Assembly (NCBI RefSeq): GCF_007858255.1
Contig: NZ_VFEU01000012.1
Coordinates: forward strand, 1-64,000
Origin: Pseudomonas rhodesiae
GTDB lineage: Bacteria > Pseudomonadota > Gammaproteobacteria > Pseudomonadales > Pseudomonadaceae
DNA length: 64,000 nt
Reading direction: 5' to 3'
Part shown: piece by piece, positions 15,703 to 26,000 of the stretch
Position numbering within the stretch: the stretch's first letter is position 1
Layout of the letters: each line of letters starts with the position of its first letter
The notes under the pieces: model-generated
What the model was told of the DNA's origin: nothing
Databases searched by the model: none
Seen by the model: the letters and a program-made list of their open reading frames with translations, nothing else
Program-made: the position numbers and the translations under genes

Positions 15703-17051
15703 GCTGGCTGGCCCGCCTGGGCGATAGCATGCGCCGCCATGCGCGGCTGATCCGTGCGCTGCAATGGGCGGTGGTCGTGGTCTACGCGCTGCTGCTGGTG
15801 GTGCCGGCGCTGCTGCCGCTGCCCGACACTCAGGCGCACCTGGTGAATAACCTGACGCTGCTGGCGCAATTTATGTTCTGGGGTGTGTGGTGGCCGTTCG
15901 TGTTGCTGTCGATGGTGCTGTTCGGGCGCCTGTGGTGCGGCGTGCTGTGCCCGGAAGGCGCTCTAAGCGAATGGGCCAGCCAGCACGGACGCGGCCTGGG
16001 CATTCCGCGCTGGCTGCGCTGGGGCGGCTGGCCCACCGTGGGCTTTTGCCTGACCACCCTGTACGGTCAATTGATCAGCGTATACGACTACGCCCAGGCA
16101 GCATTGCTGATTCTTGGCGGCTCCACCGTAGCGGCCGTCGTGGTGGGCCTTTTGTTCGTGCGCGGCAAACGTGTGTGGTGTCGCTACCTGTGCCCGGTCA
16201 GCGGCGTCTTCGCCCTGCTGGCGCGCTTGGCGCCGGTGCGCTTTGCGGTGGACGAGCAACGCTGGAAGGCCAACACCGCGCCGCGCCTGCCCCTGCCCAA
16301 CTGCGCGCCGCTGCTGGACATTCGCCGCCTGCAAGGCGCCAGCGAGTGCCACGCGTGCGGGCGTTGCAGTGGGCAACGCGGCGCCGTGCAACTGATCGCC
16401 CGCTCGTGCAACGAGGAAATCCTCAAGGCCCGTCATCAAACTGCCTCGGTATGGGACGCGCGCCTGCTGCTGTTCGGCGTGATCGGCCTGGCCATGGGCG
16501 CGTTTCAATGGACCGTCAGCCCGTGGTTTATCGCCCTCAAACAACACCTGGCCGAATGGCTGGTGGTACACGATTGGCTATGGCCACTGCAAGACACCGC
16601 GCCATGGTGGCTGCTGACCCACTACCCGCAGCTCAACGACAGTTTCAGTTGGCTGGATGGGATGTGCATCGTGCTGTACCTGGGCGCCAGCTCACTGCTG
16701 CTGGGCGGCGCATGCTGGGTGCTGATGAAGTTCAGCGCACGTGTGGCGGGCGACCGCGCACTGTTTCGGCCACTTGCCCTGACGCTGACGCCACTCGGTG
16801 GTGCGGGGTTGTTCCTCGGCTTATCGGCGACCACGGTGAAGTTATTGCGCTACGAAGGGTTGGTATTGGCCTGGGTGCAAACGGCACGCGGGGCCCTGTT
16901 GGTGGCGGCTGTTGGATGGTGTATCTGGTTGGGATGGCGGCAACTGAGCGGCCTACCGCGCAAGGCACGGATGGCGGCATGGATGGGTGTCTTGATGGCA
17001 GCCGGCTTGGTCGCAGGCGCATGGTGGTTACAGTTCTGGGGCTGGGCTTGA
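15699..17051 (+). CDS. ftrD: FtrD polyferredoxin-like membrane protein
   Basis: A 450-aa membrane protein with about six to eight helices, related to the NapH/NosR-type ferredoxin group. Cys motifs lie in two membrane-loop copies, WCGVLCPEGALSEW and WCRYLCPVSGVFALLA, with a CHACGRCSG cluster near residue 220 followed by ARSCNEE. FtrD is thought to accept the electron from Fe2+ oxidation. The start overlaps ftrC by ATGA. The C-terminal half is purely hydrophobic. The operon ends before the REPIN array. Confidence 0.92.
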   Translation: MSWLARLGDSMRRHARLIRALQWAVVVVYALLLVVPALLPLPDTQAHLVNNLTLLAQFMFWGVWWPFVLLSMVLFGRLWCGVLCPEGALSEWASQHGRGLGIPRWLRWGGWPTVGFCLTTLYGQLISVYDYAQAALLILGGSTVAAVVVGLLFVRGKRVWCRYLCPVSGVFALLARLAPVRFAVDEQRWKANTAPRLPLPNCAPLLDIRRLQGASECHACGRCSGQRGAVQLIARSCNEEILKARHQTASVWDARLLLFGVIGLAMGAFQWTVSPWFIALKQHLAEWLVVHDWLWPLQDTAPWWLLTHYPQLNDSFSWLDGMCIVLYLGASSLLLGGACWVLMKFSARVAGDRALFRPLALTLTPLGGAGLFLGLSATTVKLLRYEGLVLAWVQTARGALLVAAVGWCIWLGWRQLSGLPRKARMAAWMGVLMAAGLVAGAWWLQFWGWA

Positions 17052-17082
17052 CCGCGACTTGCCTGATGCACGGCGGTCCATT

Positions 17083-18240
17083 GTGGGAAAATGACGGCGG
17101 GTCAGCAACAGATGCGTCGACTGACACTCCCACATCGGGGGCAAGCCCCCTCCCACCTTTGATAGTCATTGCCTGGGCCAGGTCATACGGCGCACTGCCG
17201 CACAGTTCACGGCATGCCGGTCCAAACAGCTTCCCAAGTATTAACTGAAAAAACCGGCTCAAACTGTGGGAGGGGGCTTGCCCCCGATGGCGACCGGTCA
17301 GCAACACATGCATCAACTGACACGCCCACATCGGGGGCAAGCCCCCTCCCACCTTTGATTGCATTGCCTGGGCTGGATCATACGGCGCACTGCCGCGCAG
17401 TTCGCGACAGGCCCGATCCAAACGGCTTCCCCAGTATTAACTGCAAAAACTCGCTCAAACTGTGGGAGGGGGCTTGCCCCCGATGGCGGCGGAACAGCAA
17501 CACATGTGTCAACTGACACGCCCACATCGGGGGCAAGCCCCCTCCCACCTTTGATTGCATTGCCTGGGCCAGGTCATACGCCGCACTGCCGTGCCGTTCG
17601 CGACAGGCCAGTCCAAACGGCTTCCCAAGCATTAACTGCAAAAACTCGCTCAAACTGTGGGAGGGGGCTTGCCCCCGATGGCGGCGGGTCAGCAACACAT
17701 GCATCAACTGACACTCCCACATCGGGGGCAAGCCCCCTTTGATTGCATTGCCTGGGCTGGATCATACGGCGCACTGCCGCACAGTTCGCGACATGCCGGT
17801 CCAAACGGCTTCCCCAGTATTAACTGAAAAAACTCGCTCAAACTGTGGGAGGGGGCTTGCCCCCGATTGCGGCCGGTCAGCAACACATGTGTCAACTGAT
17901 ACTCCCACATCGGGGGCAAGCCCCCTCCCACCTTTGATTGCATTGCCTGGGCTGGATCATACGGCGCACTGCCGCACAGTTCGCGACAGCCCGATCCAAA
18001 CGGCTTCCCCAGTATTAACTGAAAAAACTCGCTCAAACTGTGGGAGGCGGCTTGCCCCCGATGGCGGCCGGTCAGCAACACATGTGTCAACTGACACGCC
18101 CACATCGGGGGCAAGCCCCCTCCCACCTTTGATTGCATTGCCTGGGCTGGATCATACGGCGCACTGCCGCGCAGTTCGCGACAGGCCAATCCAAACGGCT
18201 TGCCCAGCATTAACTGAAAGAACCCGCTCCAAAGGTGGGA
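17083..18240. repeat. tandem array of 195-bp units, each with a REPIN
   Basis: REP cores (GTGGGAGGGGGCTTGCCCCC) start at 17266, 17462, 17657, 17845 and 18040, spaced 196, 195, 188 and 195 bases apart. Each is followed about 60 bases later by the inverted REP (ATCGGGGGCAAGCCCCCTCC), and then by a spacer of about 105 bases conserved in every copy (GATTGCATTGCCTGG...CAAACGGCTTCCC). A first, partly deleted copy starts at 17083 and a last fragment ends near 18240. The 188-base step results from loss of CTCCCAC. This fills the whole gap between ftrD and the chemoreceptor gene; there is no coding gene in it. Confidence 0.95.
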
Positions 18241-18253
18241 TTCTGGTAGCGGC

Positions 18254-19873
18254 CTAGACCTTGAACCGCCCCACCATCTGGTGCAAATCCCCGGCCATGC
18301 CTGCCAGTTCCTGCCCTGCCGTCTGTGTATGAATAGCCCCCTGCAACACCTGCTGCGACAGGGTTCGAATGCCCACCAGGTTGCGATCCACTTCCCGCGC
18401 CACCAGCGCCTGTTCTTCGGTGGCGCTGGCAATCAGCATATTGCGCTCGTTGATCTGGGAAATAGACCGGGTGATTTCTTCCAGCGCCTGCCCCGAGCGC
18501 TGGGCCACGCCCAAAGTTGCCTGCACCCGTTCGCTGCTGTCGTGCATGGCCGCCACGGCGTGTTCGCTGTCCTGGCGGATGGCGCCGATCATCTGTTCGA
18601 TTTCCTGGGTCGACACCTGGGTGCGATGGGCCAGCGCGCGCACTTCATCGGCCACCACCGCAAAACCACGCCCGGCATCGCCCGCGCGGGCGGCTTCGAT
18701 GGCGGCATTCAAGGCCAGCAGGTTGGTCTGATCGGCGATGCTGCGGATCACATCGAGCACGCTGCTGATGTCTTGCACGCGCCCAGCCAGTTGTTGGATG
18801 CGCTCGGAGGTTTCCACCACGCCGTTGGCCAGGGTGTTGATCGAGGCCACGGTTTCCTGGACCTGGGCCTGGCCGCGCTGGGCGGTCTGTTCCGACAGGC
18901 GCGAGGCTTCGCTGGTGCTCACCGCGTTACGCGCCACCTCGTCCACAGCGGCGGTCATCTCGTTCACGGCGGTAGCGGCCTGCTCAATCTCCTGGCCCTG
19001 CAACTGCAAGCTGCCGCTGGTCTGGGTGCTGACCGCACTGAGTTGCTCCGAGGAACTGGCCACGCCGTCCACCGACGTTGCGATATGCCGCACCATCTGC
19101 TGGAGGTTCTGCTGCATGTGATGCAGATTGCGCATCACGCTGCCCTCCGCGCTGTCACCCACCGGCACCACGATAGTCAGGTCACCGCCGGCGATATGAC
19201 TCAAAACCCGTGCCGCTTCATCCGGCTCGCCGCCCAGGGGCCGCAGCACACTGCGGGTGACCAGCACCGCCGCCGCCACTACCAGCGCCAGGCACAGCAC
19301 AAAGAGGCCGATCATGGTGCGTCGGGCATCGTCGTAGAGAGCCTGCGCCACCTGCTGGCGCTCGGCAAACACGCGCCCCTGTAACGCCATCAAGGCGTCC
19401 AGGCTTTTGAACACCTCCAGCTCCGCCGGCATCACCTGCTGCTTGAGCTGCGCCAGGCCCTGGTCACGGGCACCCTGCTTGATCAGCGCCTGCACTTGGG
19501 TGAACGCCGCCACGTAGGCTTCGCGATGGGTTTTCAAACGGGCGTAGGCGGCCTTGCCTTCGGCGGTATCGAGCAGCGGTTCGAGGGTGGCGAACGCCTC
19601 GGTGATGCGTTGGCGCGTGGTGCCGATGGCCGCCTGGGCCTGTTGGTTATCTTGGTCGATCAACAGGTCGCGGGTGTTGCGCCCGTTGTCCCGCACGCCG
19701 GTGGCGATCACCATGATCGGCGCGATCTTCGGCCAGTCCTGCTGCACGATCTGGTCGGCCTGTTGCTTGAGCGTGGACAGGTCGTGCAAGGCGTAGAACA
19801 CCAGGCCGATCAGCGCCAGAGGCGCAATCGCAAAGCCAATGACAATACGGCGTGCGGTGGTTAAGTGGATCAT
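18254..19873 (-). CDS. methyl-accepting chemotaxis protein
   Basis: A 539-aa chemoreceptor. The first membrane helix is near residues 10-30, followed by a periplasmic four-helix-bundle sensor (about 35-185) and a second helix at about 190-210. A HAMP segment follows (RPLGGEPDEAARVLSHIAGGDL), then a long cytoplasmic signalling coiled coil with the conserved hairpin tip DQTNLLALNAAIEAARAGDAGRGFAVVADEVR. The ATG at 19873 is chosen because AAGGAA lies before it; the extra 28 codons upstream look non-coding. The ligand is unknown. It sits next to the nrd and nar genes, so nitrate- or anaerobiosis-linked taxis is possible but unproven. Confidence 0.93.
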   Translation of the reverse strand: MIHLTTARRIVIGFAIAPLALIGLVFYALHDLSTLKQQADQIVQQDWPKIAPIMVIATGVRDNGRNTRDLLIDQDNQQAQAAIGTTRQRITEAFATLEPLLDTAEGKAAYARLKTHREAYVAAFTQVQALIKQGARDQGLAQLKQQVMPAELEVFKSLDALMALQGRVFAERQQVAQALYDDARRTMIGLFVLCLALVVAAAVLVTRSVLRPLGGEPDEAARVLSHIAGGDLTIVVPVGDSAEGSVMRNLHHMQQNLQQMVRHIATSVDGVASSSEQLSAVSTQTSGSLQLQGQEIEQAATAVNEMTAAVDEVARNAVSTSEASRLSEQTAQRGQAQVQETVASINTLANGVVETSERIQQLAGRVQDISSVLDVIRSIADQTNLLALNAAIEAARAGDAGRGFAVVADEVRALAHRTQVSTQEIEQMIGAIRQDSEHAVAAMHDSSERVQATLGVAQRSGQALEEITRSISQINERNMLIASATEEQALVAREVDRNLVGIRTLSQQVLQGAIHTQTAGQELAGMAGDLHQMVGRFKV

Positions 19874-19940
19874 CTGAACATTCCTTGATGAAGGCCTGCC
19901 CACGGGGGGGGCAGCATCGATAAAAAATCCTGTGGAGGGC

Positions 19941-20636
19941 TCATCCTCGCAACACAAACGCCGGAAACAACTCGCGCATCCGCGCCCACAACTCCGGCAG
20001 CGCCGTTTGTATCGGCGCGCACGCCAACTGTGTATCGAGCATGGTGGCGGTACGGACTATCTGCACGGCGAAGCGCTTCACGCCACTGGCTTGCAAACGC
20101 TGGGCCAGGCGCAACAGGCGTGGCGGGTCGATCAGGTGCCAGTGCACCGTGGTGCGGCATTCGTAGTCGACGCCGCTGGCCAGCAAGGCGTCGAGGCTGT
20201 GCCAGTTGGCGGCGCCGCTACCTTTGACCTGGGTGATGGATTGGCAGTCTTCGGCCAATGCCTTGACATCGAACCCGACCCAATCGGCATGGGCCAGCGC
20301 ATTGGCAAAGCTGGCGGGTTTGATGCCGGCGCTGTGCAGACCGATGCGAAAACCCATCTCGCGCACTTCGTCCATGGCCGCCGGCAGGCCTTCCTGCAGC
20401 GTCGGTTCGCCGCCGCTGAACACCACCGCGTCGAGCAGATCCTGACGCCGCTGCAAAAACAGCAAAACCCGGCGCCAATCCACCTCTGCGCTACCGCGCG
20501 GTGGGATCAAGTCCGGGTTATGGCAATAACGGCAGCGCCAGGCGCAGCCTTGGCAGAACAGCACGCAGGCGAGCATGCCGGGGTAGTCGAGGGTGGTCAG
20601 GGGCACCAGGCCCCCGACCCTTAGTGCTCGCGTCAT
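19941..20636 (-). CDS. nrdG: anaerobic ribonucleotide reductase activating protein NrdG
   Basis: A 231-aa radical-SAM activase. The cluster motif CAWRCRYC has Cys31, Cys35 and Cys38, followed by HNPDLI, a SAM-binding VVFSGGEPTLQ and GLHSAGI. It installs the glycyl radical on class III ribonucleotide reductase. The start overlaps the stop of the 51-aa radical-domain gene by ATGA, so the activase and its substrate domain are translationally coupled. It is the third gene of an ANR-type-box-controlled operon. Confidence 0.95.
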   Translation of the reverse strand: MTRALRVGGLVPLTTLDYPGMLACVLFCQGCAWRCRYCHNPDLIPPRGSAEVDWRRVLLFLQRRQDLLDAVVFSGGEPTLQEGLPAAMDEVREMGFRIGLHSAGIKPASFANALAHADWVGFDVKALAEDCQSITQVKGSGAANWHSLDALLASGVDYECRTTVHWHLIDPPRLLRLAQRLQASGVKRFAVQIVRTATMLDTQLACAPIQTALPELWARMRELFPAFVLRG

Positions 20637-20788
20637 TGGCGCCCAGCCGCGGCAGCCGTTTCGGTGAAGTGCACGCGCTCCTTATGCTCGGATTGCTTGC
20701 CGGGGTTGAACGCCGACACGGGCCGGTGATAGCCCATGACGCGGGTCCAGACTTCACAGCGTTGACGTTGGGGTTGCGCAGTTTGCAT
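20633..20788 (-). CDS. separate glycyl-radical domain of class III ribonucleotide reductase
   Basis: A 51-aa protein starting MQTAQPQ. Its core TRVMGYHRPVSAFNPGKQ matches the C-terminal glycyl-radical loop of NrdD, where the E. coli radical Gly lies in RVCGY. Here the same RV-x-GY motif is present but on its own polypeptide. The start has AAGGAGACTCACC before the ATG. The main NrdD frame ends 20 bases upstream at TGA and is in another frame, so neither stop read-through nor simple frameshift fusion explains it. It overlaps nrdG by ATGA. It probably docks on NrdD and is activated by NrdG. Confidence 0.85.
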   Translation of the reverse strand: MQTAQPQRQRCEVWTRVMGYHRPVSAFNPGKQSEHKERVHFTETAAAAGRQ

Positions 20789-20807
20789 GGTGAGTCTCCT
20801 TGGGGGA

Positions 20808-22799
20808 TCAAACGTAGCCGAGGGTTTCATCGCATTTGGGGCAGAACTCGTGTTCCCCCGCCAGGTAGCCGTGCACTGGGCAGATGGAAAACGTCGGGGT
20901 AATCGTCAGGTACGGCAGATGGAAGCGTCCCAGGGCTTTACGCACCAATTGCTTGCAAGCCTGGGTCGAAGAGATCTGCTCGGCCATGTACAGGTGCAGC
21001 ACCGTGCCGCCGGTGTATTTGCATTGCAGTTCGTCTTGCAGTTCCAAGGCTTCGAACGGGTCTTGGGTAAAGCCCACGGGCAATTGCGAGGAGTTGGTGT
21101 AATACGGCGCGACGTCGCTGCCGGCTTGCAGAATGTCCGGGAAGCGTTTGCGGTCTTCCTTGGCGAAGCGGTAGGTGGTGCCTTCGGCCGGCGTCGCTTC
21201 GAGGTTGTAGAGATGGCCGGTTTCTTCCTGGAAGCGCAGCAATGTGGCGCGTACATGGTCGAGCAGCTTGAGGGCAAAGGCGCGCCCCTGTTCGGTGTGC
21301 ATGCCCTGCTCGTCACCGCTGAAGTTGCGCAGCATCTCGTGCATGCCATTGAGGCCGATGGTGGAGAAGTGATTGCGCAAGGTCCCCAGGTAACGCTTGG
21401 TGTAGGGGTACAGGCCGGCGTCCATGTGGCGCTGGATGACCTTGCGCTTGACCTCAAGGCTTTCCATGGCCAGCTGCATCAGATGATCCAGGCGTTGCAG
21501 CAAGCCCGAGGTGTCGCCCTTGAACAGGTAGCCCAGGCGCGCGCAGTTGATCGTCACCACCCCGAGGCTGCCGGTTTGCTCCGCCGAACCGAACAAACCG
21601 CCACCGCGTTTGAGCAATTCACGCACGTCCAGTTGCAGGCGGCAGCACATCGAACGCACCTGATTGGGCTGCATATCGGAGTTGAGGAAGTTCTGGAAAT
21701 ACGGCAGTCCGTAGCGTGCGGTCATCTCGAACAGGCGGTCGGCGTTGGGGCTGTCCCACGGGAAATCATGGGTGATGTTGTAGGTGGGAATCGGAAACGT
21801 GAACACGCGCCCCTTGGCATCCCCGGCCTGCATCACCTCGATATAGGCGCGGTTGATCAGCTCCATTTCCGCTTGCAGATCGCCGTAGGCAAACGGCATT
21901 TCTTCGCCACCGATCACCGGGATCTGCTCGCGCAGATCCTGTGGGCACACCCAGTCGAAAGTCAGGTTGGTAAACGGCGTTTGGGTGCCCCAGCGCGACG
22001 GTACATTGAGGTTATAGATAAACTCCTGCAGCGCCTGGCGCACCTCGGGGTAACTCAACTGATCCTTGCGCACATAGGGCGCCAGGTAGGTGTCGAACGA
22101 GCTGAACGCTTGGGCGCCGGCCCATTCGTTCTGCAGGGTGCCGAGGAAGTTGACCATCTGCCCCAAGGCGCTGCTCAGGTGCTTGGGCGGCCCCGCCTCC
22201 ACCCGGCCCGGTACGCCGTTGAGGCCTTCGTGCAGCAACGAGCGCAGCGACCAGCCGGCGCAGTAACCGGCAAGCATGTCCAGATCATGAATATGCAGAT
22301 CCGCCTCGCGGTGTGCCTGGCCGATCTGCTGGCTGTAGACCTCATCCAACCAGTAATTGGCCGTGACCTTGCCCGCCACGTTCAACACCAGCCCGCCCAG
22401 GGAATAACCCTGGTTGGCATTGGCCTGCACGCGCCAGTCTTCGCGGTCGAGGTATTCGTTCATGGAGGTGGCGACTTCCACCAGGGTCTTGCGGTCGCGG
22501 CGCAGACGCCCGTGTTGCTCGCGATAGACGATATAGGCGCGCATCGACAGAAAGAAGCCGGCATCCATCAGCACCCGTTCGACACTGTCCTGGATCTGCT
22601 CGACGTCGAGCCGTTCGATACCGCGCAAACGCGCGAGCACGGCGCCCAATAGCAGGTCCACATCGGCGGGCTGATATTCGCCAGTGGCCGTGCCGGCGGC
22701 GATCAATGCCTGGCGGATTTTTTCGGCGTCGAAGGCGACCCGTGTGCCGTCGCGTTTGTGTAACAGGGTGCTGACCAGCGGGCTCGACACACTTTGCAT
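20808..22799 (-). CDS. nrdD: anaerobic ribonucleoside-triphosphate reductase large subunit, lacking the glycyl-radical loop
   Basis: A 663-aa class III ribonucleotide reductase. It has an N-terminal ATP-cone allosteric domain (about residues 8-95) and then the alpha/beta barrel with NRAYIEVMQAGDAKGRVFTFP, the catalytic-region RSMCCRLQLDV and the NGMHEMLRNF loop. It ends at a zinc-type site (ICPVHGYLAGEHEFCPKC) four residues before LGYV and the stop. The RV-x-GY radical loop that normally follows is missing here and is encoded by the next gene. The ATG at 22799 follows CCGGAGATCACTT. An ANR-type box lies 88 bases upstream. Confidence 0.94.
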   Translation of the reverse strand: MQSVSSPLVSTLLHKRDGTRVAFDAEKIRQALIAAGTATGEYQPADVDLLLGAVLARLRGIERLDVEQIQDSVERVLMDAGFFLSMRAYIVYREQHGRLRRDRKTLVEVATSMNEYLDREDWRVQANANQGYSLGGLVLNVAGKVTANYWLDEVYSQQIGQAHREADLHIHDLDMLAGYCAGWSLRSLLHEGLNGVPGRVEAGPPKHLSSALGQMVNFLGTLQNEWAGAQAFSSFDTYLAPYVRKDQLSYPEVRQALQEFIYNLNVPSRWGTQTPFTNLTFDWVCPQDLREQIPVIGGEEMPFAYGDLQAEMELINRAYIEVMQAGDAKGRVFTFPIPTYNITHDFPWDSPNADRLFEMTARYGLPYFQNFLNSDMQPNQVRSMCCRLQLDVRELLKRGGGLFGSAEQTGSLGVVTINCARLGYLFKGDTSGLLQRLDHLMQLAMESLEVKRKVIQRHMDAGLYPYTKRYLGTLRNHFSTIGLNGMHEMLRNFSGDEQGMHTEQGRAFALKLLDHVRATLLRFQEETGHLYNLEATPAEGTTYRFAKEDRKRFPDILQAGSDVAPYYTNSSQLPVGFTQDPFEALELQDELQCKYTGGTVLHLYMAEQISSTQACKQLVRKALGRFHLPYLTITPTFSICPVHGYLAGEHEFCPKCDETLGYV

Positions 22800-22886
22800 A
22801 AGTGATCTCCGGACACTACATATAGGTGGTTTTTTATACGCAAACACAATATGCAGTGACTTTACGGCGAACCACGCCAATCGAAA

Positions 22887-22900
22887 TTGACCGGGATCAA
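22887..22900. promoter_or_regulatory. ANR/DNR box between nrdD and the toxin-like gene
   Basis: TTGACCGGGATCAA fits the FNR/ANR consensus TTGAT-N4-ATCAA with one mismatch. Its centre is about 94 bases from the nrdD start and about 112 bases from the toxin-like start at 23006. It could thus activate either or both divergent genes; nrdD is a well-known ANR/Dnr target in Pseudomonas. The 206-base gap holds nothing else that I recognise. Confidence 0.75.
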
Positions 22901-23005
22901 GGTTGGCAAACGCATTCGGGTAAGCACCCACCGAGAGGCATCACTGGAACCTTCGCCAGGTGCTCTCCACACAGAAGGGATCTCCACTCACAGCGAAGAA
23001 GTTCT

Positions 23006-26000
23006 ATGCGAACAGCTCAATCCCCAATGCAGCGCTTTGCAACCGTCGCCCCGGCGCTGGAAAACACACTGTCTGTGAACACGTCGCGCCCCGGCGAAAC
23101 GCTCAACAGTGGCCGATCGAAGCGCGCAGCGCCGGACGACGCGGTCACCGCCGCCGCAAAGAAGAACGCGGATTTTCTGGTGAAGGACGAAGATTATTTA
23201 TTGAGCTGTTCGTTTTCCGCCGCGCTGATGGACAGAGCGATAGCATTGCTTGCCAACCCGACAGCCCCTCCACCCGCGGCCACCGTCGACGACATCCCGG
23301 CCAACTCGACGTTCGGCCAAGCGCTGGCGCGTTTTACCGCCACGCTCAAGCAAGAACCCTTCGCTTCGTTCGCGCGCAACAAAAACATCAACTTGGCGCA
23401 CTTCAAAGTGTTCCCCTCAGAGGGTCGACTGGAATGGGTCAGCCATGGCGTGCCGATGAAGCTGACCCGAAACAATCCGGCATGGAACAAGGTCTCTGCG
23501 GACCTGCTTGCCGCCGCGCGGGAGTTGATGCCAACGTTGTCAGGCGCCTTCGAATTCACGGGGGCACACCGCGCGCCTGTGGACGTCATCGGCGACTTTT
23601 ACGCAACTGCACGGGCGACCGACCTGCCCAGCACCCTGCGCGCCATTACCCGATTGAAGCAAACCCGGGACTTTCCTTCACTGCGCTTACATCGAGAGCC
23701 GGGCGCCAACGACGGCGCATCGGACTACCAACGCGTCAGGCAAAAACAGAGAGACGCCATCGACGCCTTAGCCACCCACCTCAGCCATGAGCCAGAGACG
23801 CTGCCGCCGTCCAGACGTAACCTTTCCCCAGCGCAAACCGTCGAGCAATGGGACAGGGCTCTGGCGCACGCCTGCGCTATCTACCTGTACAACCAGCACA
23901 GCACATCGGCGGTCTGGAGCGACACGACCGATGCGCTCGGCGCCGCACCCGCATCTACGTTCGGCGTGGCGTGGGAGGCTTACCGCCAATCGCTGTCCAG
24001 TGAGGCGTTCAAAAGCTTTGCCAGAGACAAAGGGATCGACATCGGTAGCCTGCGCATTGAGGCCCGGTCGGGCACCTTGAGCGCCGTCGCCAACGGTCAG
24101 CGTCGCCGTTTTACGCTTGAAGACGATTCCGCATGGGCCGCCGTTGCCGCGCCCATCCTGGAGAAAGCCAGGTCTATCGCGGCGGGCTCGGCGGCCGAAC
24201 TCAGCTACCCCGGGGCCGAAGTCGATCCAAGGACCGTCCTCAACTTCTATGGTGAGCCCGTCGCTCAAGCCACCCAGGTAGAGATGCTCAAGCATTGCGC
24301 CGCCCTCCACCGCTCAGGTTTCGAAGCGTTGCGCGAGCACGCGCAGCCGAGCGACGAGCGTTCACGTACGGTCCAGGCTAAAAGAACCGCCGCGATCCAG
24401 GCCATCACCCCTGCCCCTCGCCAATCGTCCCCTAACGATGTCCACGAGCAACGGTTGCTCAACGCTTTCACCGATGAATTAAGCAAAGCGAACCGGGGTG
24501 AGGCGCCTGCATGGGTGCGCGTGCCCACTCAAACGGCGTTAGGTCAGTGGCTGGAGCTGTATCGCAGCCTGTTCGATCATCCGGCGGTGCAAGAATGGAT
24601 GAAGGTCAAGGGCTTCGATCTGGCCCAGCTGGAGCTGATCCCCTCCACGGGCACGTTGCTGGTCAAAAAAGCCGACGACGTCACCGTGCTCTCACCGACA
24701 GACACATCCGGCTGGGGCGATATTGCCGGGCCGATCATTAAGGTGGCTCAAGTCATCGCCCCTTCCCCCGATCAATCGCTGCAGATCGCACCCGGCAACG
24801 CTTTCATTGCCACCCCGGTGGGCGTGGTGGCCGACTTCCAGGGCGAATCGCTCCAGGCTGACAGCACCTCCCAACGGGCCCGCATCACACACTTGAATAC
24901 ACAGCAGGCCTTTGATCCGATTGCAGCAGACGACCCGCTGCGGCCTGCCGCCGGCCGATCTGCCGCAGCCCTTGCCAACCTCAATCGCCAGGCTCAGGCG
25001 CAGTTCGCGGCAGTGGCCAAGTCGAAGGCCGACAAGCGTGATTTCGCCACGCTTATGTTCAACGTCAATCGGGATTTGCCGGATGTGCGCCAGGAAGCGA
25101 AAAAGTGGGCCGAAGCAATCATCCTGAAATTGACCGGCAAGGTCGTCGATGCCGATACCCTTTATTTGAATCGATTCAATGGCTCGCAAAGTGCAGACAC
25201 CCAGACCGGATGGGAGCACATGGGCGAGGAACCGAAGTCATCACTGCGTTTGCCCGACGCGTTGCTCAACAACTTTTCGGAAAACGATGGAGTGCCTAAC
25301 AACCTCGACTCCGAAGCGGGTTTGTACACGGACGGCCCCGGCAAAAGCCACTCGGGAGGCTATGGCAAGCACAACGAGTTTCCCCTGGCGCCCTCGCAGA
25401 TCATGCATGAAGCCTGGTCAACTGACTTCCAGAAACACATGACCGACAAACTGGACAGTTTCTGGGCGGACAACGCCGATAAATACCGTGACACCCTCAA
25501 AGGCCAGTTTATTTACAGCGCCCGCAGCCAACTGGAAACGTACGAAAAAGCCAGCCCCGAAGACCGCGAGCGCTTGCCGGCCGAGGCGCGCTTGACCCGC
25601 AGCGACTATGAGCTGGTCATGAAAGCCGCCTCCAACGTCCCGGTAGACCCCAAGCAACCGGTGCCCGTGGAGGCGCTGCAGGCGCGTGCCCCGGTCAAGG
25701 ACAAGGTCCGTGTGCATGCGCTGGATATCAATGGTTTCAAGTCCACCGATATCTTGCGCTTCACCGAGTTGGACGACGGCCAATACCGCTACCTCAAAGA
25801 CCGGCGGGATGGGCGGCAGATTCTGTACATTCCAGGTCACTCCCCAGAATTCCTGAGGTTCTCATCCCTCGGCAGCATGGACAAATGGATCGCCGATGAA
25901 TGCAAAGACCCGGACAAACGCAATGCGTTGGCGTCGCACTTCAGCCTGTCGGACCGCCAGGATAAATCCAGCAGCACCGTCGTGAGCCTCTTCAAGGCGA

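Noticed and set aside
15887..17248. 453-codon plus-strand frame over ftrD
   Set aside because: Alternate frame of ftrD that runs into the repeat array; Arg/Gly-rich with no domain.
17083..18240. Array resembling CRISPR because of repeats and spacers
   Set aside because: The period is 195 bases, the spacers are nearly identical between units, and the repeats are REP palindromes; no cas genes are near.
17169..18257. Open frames of 115-242 codons on both strands inside the array
   Set aside because: They translate the same repeat in several frames, with no ribosome sites or domains.
20788..20810. TGA at the nrdD end as selenocysteine or programmed frameshift joining the radical domain
   Set aside because: A ribosome site and new ATG follow, in another frame, and no slippery site or SECIS-like hairpin is seen.
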